DNA of 64,000 nt from Microbispora amethystogenes (GTDB taxonomy: Bacteria; Actinomycetota; Actinomycetes; Streptosporangiales; Streptosporangiaceae): contig NZ_BOOB01000013.1 in NCBI RefSeq assembly GCF_016863015.1, positions 1-64,000 on the forward strand, given 5' to 3'. The notes beneath the pieces are model-generated. The model saw only the letters and a list, made by a program, of their open reading frames with translations. It did not search any database and was not told the DNA's origin. The translations under genes were made by a program, and so were the position numbers. Positions 60,142-64,000 of this stretch are shown here, one piece after another (positions within the stretch are counted from its first letter, which is position 1; the number at the start of each line of letters is the position of its first letter).

Positions 60142-60488
60142 GTGAGAGCGGCGCGGGTCATCGCCGTCGACCTTCCCGGCATCGGCGGGTCCACCGGAGC
60201 CGTCCCCGGCGGCTCCAAGCGCCTGATCGCGGCGGCCGTCCACGATCTGGTCGGGGCGCTCGGGCTCACCGGCCTCACGCTGGTGCGGGGCCCGTCGACA
60301 CGCCCCTGCTCTACGTACGCGGCGACGGCGAGGGCGGCGACATCACCGCGTACGCGGCGGGGTTGCGGGAGGCCGGCGTCCGGAATCTCACGACCGCCCT
60401 GATCCCCGGCGCCGGCCATTTCGCACAGGAGGAGGCGCCCGGCGACGTGTGGGACCTCATCCACTCCTTCGCCGCCGCCACGACGTGA
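60142..60488 (+). pseudogene. Decayed alpha/beta-hydrolase
   Basis: One frame (from about 60142) reads RVIAVDLPGIGGST and IAAAVHDLVGALGLTGLTLV, the middle of an epoxide-hydrolase-like protein. After about 60285 the reading shifts by one base to VDTPLLYVRGDGEGGDI and later LIPGAGHFAQEEAP, ending at TGA 60486-60488. The nucleophile elbow and cap between these parts are deleted and the N terminus is missing, so no active enzyme can be made. It lies between the alpha-galactosidase and the convergent P450. Confidence 0.7.
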
Positions 60489-60509
60489 CCGCACGTCTCC
60501 TCCGCCGTG

Positions 60510-61739
60510 CTACCCGGCGGCGCTCAGCCGTACGGGGAGCTCCTTGTGCCCGTTGCTGATGAGGGTGGGCAGCGGCCGCAACTCGGCGGCGGGCACCGCG
60601 AGTGACATCTCGGGGAAACGCTCGAAGAGCTGCCGCAGGGCTTCCGCGACCTCGAGGCGGGCCAGGGGAGCGCCCAGGCAGAAGTGCACGCCGTAGCCGA
60701 AGGCCAGGTGGTCCTTGACCCGGCGGGTGACGTCGAAGGCGTCCGCGTCCGGCCCGTGCCACTCCGGGTGCCGGTTGGCGGCCCCGTACGCCGCGAGGAT
60801 CGGCTCTCCCGCGGAGATGACCTGGCCGTCCGGCAGCGGGAGGTCGGTGACGGCGAAGCGCATCGGGAGGTACTTGACGGCGGGCTCGTGGCGAAGGGTC
60901 TCCTCCACCACGTCCTCCCAGGAGGCCTCGCCGGTCCGGACGAGACGAAGCTGGTCAGGTGACGTCAGCATCGCGAAGACGGCCTGGTCGATGACGTTGA
61001 CGGTCGTCTCGTACCCCGCGTTGATCATCAGGCCCAGCGTGTCGCGCAACTCCTGGCCGGTGAAGCCGGCGCCGCCCGACTCCTCGTCACGTGCGGCGAT
61101 GAGGAAGGAGGTCAGGTCGTCGCCGGGGTCGGCGCGCCTGGTCGCGATCAACTGGTCGATGTGCTCGTAGAGACGCACGACGTTGGCCTGGGCCTGCTCG
61201 GGGGTGAGCGTGCTGTCGAAGACACCGTCGACGATCTGCCGGAACCCGTCGCGCTGGTCTTCCGGCACGCCCATCAGGTGGCCGATCACCGCGATGGGCA
61301 GCGGGAGGGCCAGCCGCTCCCGCAGGTCCACCACCTGCCCGGCGGGCAGCGCGGCGAGGTCGTCGACCAGCCCGGTGACGATGGACCGGACGATCGGGCT
61401 CAGCTCGGCGATGCGGCGTGCGCTGAACGCGGGCGAGATCATCCTGCGTAACCTGCGGTGATCCGCGCCGTACGCGGTGAACATGTTCTCCACCAGGATC
61501 CACAGGGCGAGCGGCCATGTGCCGGCCGTCTCCTGGAAGGCCGGGTAGTGCGCGCGGCCGTCCTTGGAGACATCGGGGCTGGTGAGAAGAGTCCGGAGAA
61601 CGGTGGGGTCGGTGACCGCCCAGGCGCGCAGGCCGAGGATGTCCACCGGAGTGGCCGGGCCGCGAGCCCGCAGGGCCCGGTATTCGGCGTGCCGGTCGGC
61701 GCCGGCGGGATCGATGACGAACGGGAGGAGCTCGGGCAT
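60510..61739 (-). CDS. Cytochrome P450
   Basis: A 409-residue soluble bacterial P450. The heme-binding loop is FGYGVHFCLGAPLAR with thiolate Cys354. The I helix reads LGLMINAGYETTVN (acid-threonine pair ET), and the ExxR motif is in VVEETLRHEP. It hydroxylates an unknown substrate and needs ferredoxin partners that are not seen nearby. The ATG at 61737-61739 follows AAGGAG. It is close to the CYP105/107 type by overall look. Confidence 0.93.
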   Translation of the reverse strand: MPELLPFVIDPAGADRHAEYRALRARGPATPVDILGLRAWAVTDPTVLRTLLTSPDVSKDGRAHYPAFQETAGTWPLALWILVENMFTAYGADHRRLRRMISPAFSARRIAELSPIVRSIVTGLVDDLAALPAGQVVDLRERLALPLPIAVIGHLMGVPEDQRDGFRQIVDGVFDSTLTPEQAQANVVRLYEHIDQLIATRRADPGDDLTSFLIAARDEESGGAGFTGQELRDTLGLMINAGYETTVNVIDQAVFAMLTSPDQLRLVRTGEASWEDVVEETLRHEPAVKYLPMRFAVTDLPLPDGQVISAGEPILAAYGAANRHPEWHGPDADAFDVTRRVKDHLAFGYGVHFCLGAPLARLEVAEALRQLFERFPEMSLAVPAAELRPLPTLISNGHKELPVRLSAAG

Positions 61740-61913
61740 GTGACTTCTCCTTGTCGCTCTGTGGATACATCTTCGACCGAGCATCCCGGCGATGTGTGAC
61801 ATCCGCGGGTAGCGGTCGCTCCCTACTCGGAGCCGGCGTGTCCGGAAACTGTCGTAGGGGTTGCGTACTGTCGTCTCCCAGTGGCGGAGTGGCCGTCGCG
61901 GAGGGAGGCGTCG

Positions 61914-62753
61914 ATGCCGGAACTGCGTACGTGGCTGACGGGTCTCGGGCTGGTCGAGTCGCCCCGTTGGCACGACGGCCGCCTCTACTTCTCCGACTGG
62001 ACCGCCGGTGAGGTGATCGCGCTCGACCTGGACGGCACGCACGAAGTGGTGGCCCGGGTGCACTCGCTCCCGCTCTGCACGGACTGGCGCGCGGGCGGAC
62101 GGATGGTGATCCTCGACTCCGCGCGGGGGCTGCTGCTGCGACGGGAACCCGACGGCTCCCTGGTGACCGAGACGGACCTCACCGGTCTCGGCCGCGGCTG
62201 GAACGAGATCGTCGTCGACGGCCGCGGCAACACCTATGTCAACCGGATCGGCTTCGACATGGCCGGCGGCGGGGAGTTCGCCCCGGGATCCGTCGTACAC
62301 GTCGGCCCGGACGGCTCGGCCCGCCAGGTGGCCGGCGACATCGCCTTCCCCAACGGCATGGCCGTGACGCGGGACGACTCGACGCTGATCGTCGCCGACT
62401 CGTACGGCAACCGGCTCACCGCCTTCGACATCGAGCCCGACGGCGGCCTGGCGGGCCGCCGGGTCTGGGCCGACACCGGCGAGGACCACCCCGACGGCAT
62501 CTGCGTCGACGCCGAGGGCGCCGTCTGGTACGCCGACGTCGGCAACAGGCGCTGCGTCCGGATCCGGGAGGGCGGAGAGGTCCTGCAGGCCGTCGACGTC
62601 GACCGGGGATGCTTCGCCTGCACACTCGGCGGCGCCGACGGAAGGACCCTGTTCATCCTGGCGGCCGAATGGCGCATGCCGGAGATGGTGCCACCCGGAA
62701 CCGGCCAGGTGCTCTCAACCCAGGTCGAAGTCCCCGGCGCAGCCTGGCGATGA
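61914..62753 (+). CDS. SMP-30/gluconolactonase-like protein
   Basis: A 279-residue six-bladed propeller protein. VESPRWHDGRLYFSDW (metal Glu), GRGWNEIVVDGRGNTYVNRIGF, AFPNGMAVTRDDSTLIVADSYGNRL and HPDGICVDAEGAVWYADV show the Asn and Asp metal ligands. It probably hydrolyses a lactone. The ATG at 61914 is preceded by GGAGGGAGG. It is divergent from the P450 gene, so both may share regulation. Confidence 0.9.
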   Translation: MPELRTWLTGLGLVESPRWHDGRLYFSDWTAGEVIALDLDGTHEVVARVHSLPLCTDWRAGGRMVILDSARGLLLRREPDGSLVTETDLTGLGRGWNEIVVDGRGNTYVNRIGFDMAGGGEFAPGSVVHVGPDGSARQVAGDIAFPNGMAVTRDDSTLIVADSYGNRLTAFDIEPDGGLAGRRVWADTGEDHPDGICVDAEGAVWYADVGNRRCVRIREGGEVLQAVDVDRGCFACTLGGADGRTLFILAAEWRMPEMVPPGTGQVLSTQVEVPGAAWR

Positions 62754-62853
62754 ACACCCTCGGCAGCGCATGGTGCTCCCTTGAGGAAAGAGGCCATGCG
62801 ACTCGCCGCGGTAGAGCGCAGATCACTTGGGCGCGGCGAAGACGACCTTCAGC

Positions 62854-62884
62854 TTGAGTCTCGAGTGGCTCGAAGGTGCAGGCT
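62854..62884 (+). promoter_or_regulatory. MerR-type promoter with 19-bp spacer
   Basis: TTGAGT (62854-62859) and CAGGCT (62879-62884) are separated by 19 bases, the long spacing typical of MerR-controlled promoters. CTCGAGTGGCTCGA inside the spacer forms a dyad. Transcription would begin about 8 bases before or at the GTG (62892), so the mRNA may be leaderless and the regulator self-controlled. Confidence 0.55.
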
Positions 62885-62891
62885 CGTCCTT

Positions 62892-63803
62892 GTGAGTGAC
62901 GGAACGGAGCTGTACACGGTAGGCCAAATCGCTCGGCGTACCGGTCTATCGGTGCACACCATCCGATTCTGGTCCGACTGCGGCCTGATAGCGCCCACCG
63001 ATCGCTCCGCCGGCGGGTACCGCCTCTACTCCGCCACCGCCATGGGGCTATTCGACCTGGTCCGCACCCTTCGCGAACTCGGTATCGGGCTGGAGGACGT
63101 CCGGAAGATCCTCGCGCAACAGGCCACGGTGGCCGAGGTGGCCGAGGTGCACGCCCGAGCGCTGGACGCGGAGATCAGGGCCCTGAAGCTTCGCCGCGCC
63201 GTACTCCGCACGATCGCCGTGCGTGGCGGCACGACCGAGGAGACGATGATGACGCACAAACTCGCCCAGCTGTCCGCCGCGCAACGGCGGCAGGTCATCG
63301 ACGAGTTCATCGAGAACACGTTCTCGGGGATCACGCTCGACGACGACGCCAAGGTGGTCGCGGACTGGATGCGGGAGCTGCCCGACGAGCTGCCGGACGA
63401 TCCGACGCCAGGTCAGGTCGACGCCTGGATCGAGCTGGCCGACCTGGTCGCCGGCGAGGACTTCCGGCAGCGGCTCCGGCGGATCGCACTGACCGATGCC
63501 TCACCGGTGGTATCGCGTTACAGCCACGAGCTCCGGTCGCCGGCCCTTGAACACGCCGGCCTGGCGGTAGCCGAATCGATCGCGCCGGATTCGGCCGAAG
63601 GCCGGTCGGTTCTCCATCGCATCGTCGAACCCGACATGCCGGCCGGTGAACGCGGCGAACTGGTTCGGTGGCTGGAGACCGTCGCCGACGCCCAGGTCGA
63701 GCGCTATTGGCAGCTATTAGCCGTACTCAACGGCCATGAGCCCTCTCCGTCGGCCATGCCTGCTTTCACCTGGCTGATCTCCGCTCTGCGCGCTCACGGC
63801 TGA
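62892..63803 (+). CDS. MerR-family transcriptional regulator
   Basis: A 303-residue regulator. The N-terminal winged helix is YTVGQIARRTGLSVHTIRFWSDCGLIAPTDRSAGGYRLYS, abbreviated here by its parts: helix-turn-helix at about 8-30 and wing at 40-50. Coiled-coil dimerisation follows (about 85-115). A large C-terminal domain (about 130-303), helical with many acidic residues, may bind an unknown ligand. The start is GTG 62892, consistent with a leaderless mRNA from a MerR-type promoter. It follows SMP-30 by 138 bases. Confidence 0.88.
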   Translation: MSDGTELYTVGQIARRTGLSVHTIRFWSDCGLIAPTDRSAGGYRLYSATAMGLFDLVRTLRELGIGLEDVRKILAQQATVAEVAEVHARALDAEIRALKLRRAVLRTIAVRGGTTEETMMTHKLAQLSAAQRRQVIDEFIENTFSGITLDDDAKVVADWMRELPDELPDDPTPGQVDAWIELADLVAGEDFRQRLRRIALTDASPVVSRYSHELRSPALEHAGLAVAESIAPDSAEGRSVLHRIVEPDMPAGERGELVRWLETVADAQVERYWQLLAVLNGHEPSPSAMPAFTWLISALRAHG

Positions 63804-63839
63804 GCCGCCCGCCCACGCCGCGGAAGACACGCGCGCTAT

Positions 63840-63855
63840 GTAATTGATCAATTAC
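63840..63855. promoter_or_regulatory. 16-bp perfect palindrome
   Basis: GTAATTGATCAATTAC is an exact 16-base palindrome, very AT-rich for this genome, about 55 bases upstream of the next gene start. It resembles operators of MarR- or TetR-type regulators and would control the gene starting at 63910. Confidence 0.55.
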
Positions 63856-63909
63856 GGTGAGTAGTGGGATGGTGCTTGCGACCCGATCAACCCTCTCAGG
63901 GAGACACCC

Positions 63910-64000
63910 ATGCTCGCTCGCCGTCTGCTGGCCGTCGCCGTCATCTCCACCGCGGTGGGCGCGGTCACCACCCTGCCCGCCATGGCCTCTGACCATCCGC
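63910..64000 (+). CDS. Secreted protein, N-terminal fragment
   Basis: A gene cut by the window end. The ATG at 63910 follows CAGGGAG. Only 30 codons are visible: MLARRLLAVAVISTAVGAV, then a TLPAMA site before SDHP. This is a classical signal peptide with cleavage after AMA. The mature function cannot be seen. A palindromic operator lies 55 bases upstream. Confidence 0.65.
   Translation, partial: MLARRLLAVAVISTAVGAVTTLPAMASDHP

Overview
The window is very GC-rich (roughly 72% by eye), with many GTG starts, GC-rich third codon positions and frequent 4-base gene overlaps. It carries the actinobacterial cell-growth cluster fhaA-fhaB-pstP-rodA-pbpA-pknA-pknB, followed by trpG, crgA, a rhomboid gene and ppiA, with a tRNA-Leu(CAG) divergent from fhaA. 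This cluster normally lies close to the chromosome origin in Actinobacteria. F420-type luciferase-like oxidoreductase, partner-switching regulators and an actinobacterial HelD-like helicase agree. A Streptosporangiales-type filamentous actinomycete is my best guess; the genus cannot be read from the sequence.

Layout. 0-2.5 kb: serS and pheA. 2.6-9.3 kb: envelope glycoconjugate genes (two polyprenol-dependent membrane glycosyltransferases, a GT2 enzyme, a large membrane protein with an alkaline-phosphatase-like domain) plus a STAS regulator. 9.6-12.2 kb: an unknown protein, then a compact four-gene unit of a 52-residue six-cysteine peptide, a MauE-like membrane redox protein, an S26 signal peptidase and a MauD/TlpA-like thioredoxin; this is the most interesting novelty candidate. 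12.3-17.7 kb: a two-component system, two small membrane proteins with a short YidC/Oxa1 paralog, a GNAT enzyme, an RsbW-like kinase and ogt. 17.8-24.2 kb: an NCS1 transporter under a TPP riboswitch, rhodanese, hydrolase, Fpg/Nei glycosylase, TenA, GPP34 and an LCP protein. 24.5-26.9 kb: two CNNM-type transporters. 27-39.2 kb: tRNA-Leu and the growth/division cluster. 39.4-46.8 kb: an alanine-rich membrane protein, HelD-like helicase, zinc alcohol dehydrogenase, and STAS plus SpoIIE-type phosphatase. 47-57.9 kb: accessory metabolism and small regulators (MFS, SRPBCC, methyltransferases, two PadR, CPBP protease, DUF72, deaminase, LLM oxidoreductase, Lrp, DHFR-like, AraC). 58-64 kb: secreted alpha-galactosidase with ricin lectin, a decayed hydrolase, P450, SMP-30, MerR and the start of a secreted protein.

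How genes work together. The FHA-PstP-RodA-PbpA-PknA-PknB chain couples peptidoglycan synthesis to Ser/Thr phosphorylation through 4-base overlaps. The riboswitch transporter and TenA make a small thiamine-precursor salvage set. Two STAS proteins, one HATPase and one SpoIIE phosphatase are pieces of partner-switching sigma control. The peptide, MauE, S26 and MauD genes look like a dedicated route for exporting, cleaving and oxidising a cysteine-rich peptide. Several tandem repeats (periods 13, 21, 39, 39 and 45) lie in or at the ends of genes. All assignments come from reading the sequence and recalled family motifs; no database search was possible.
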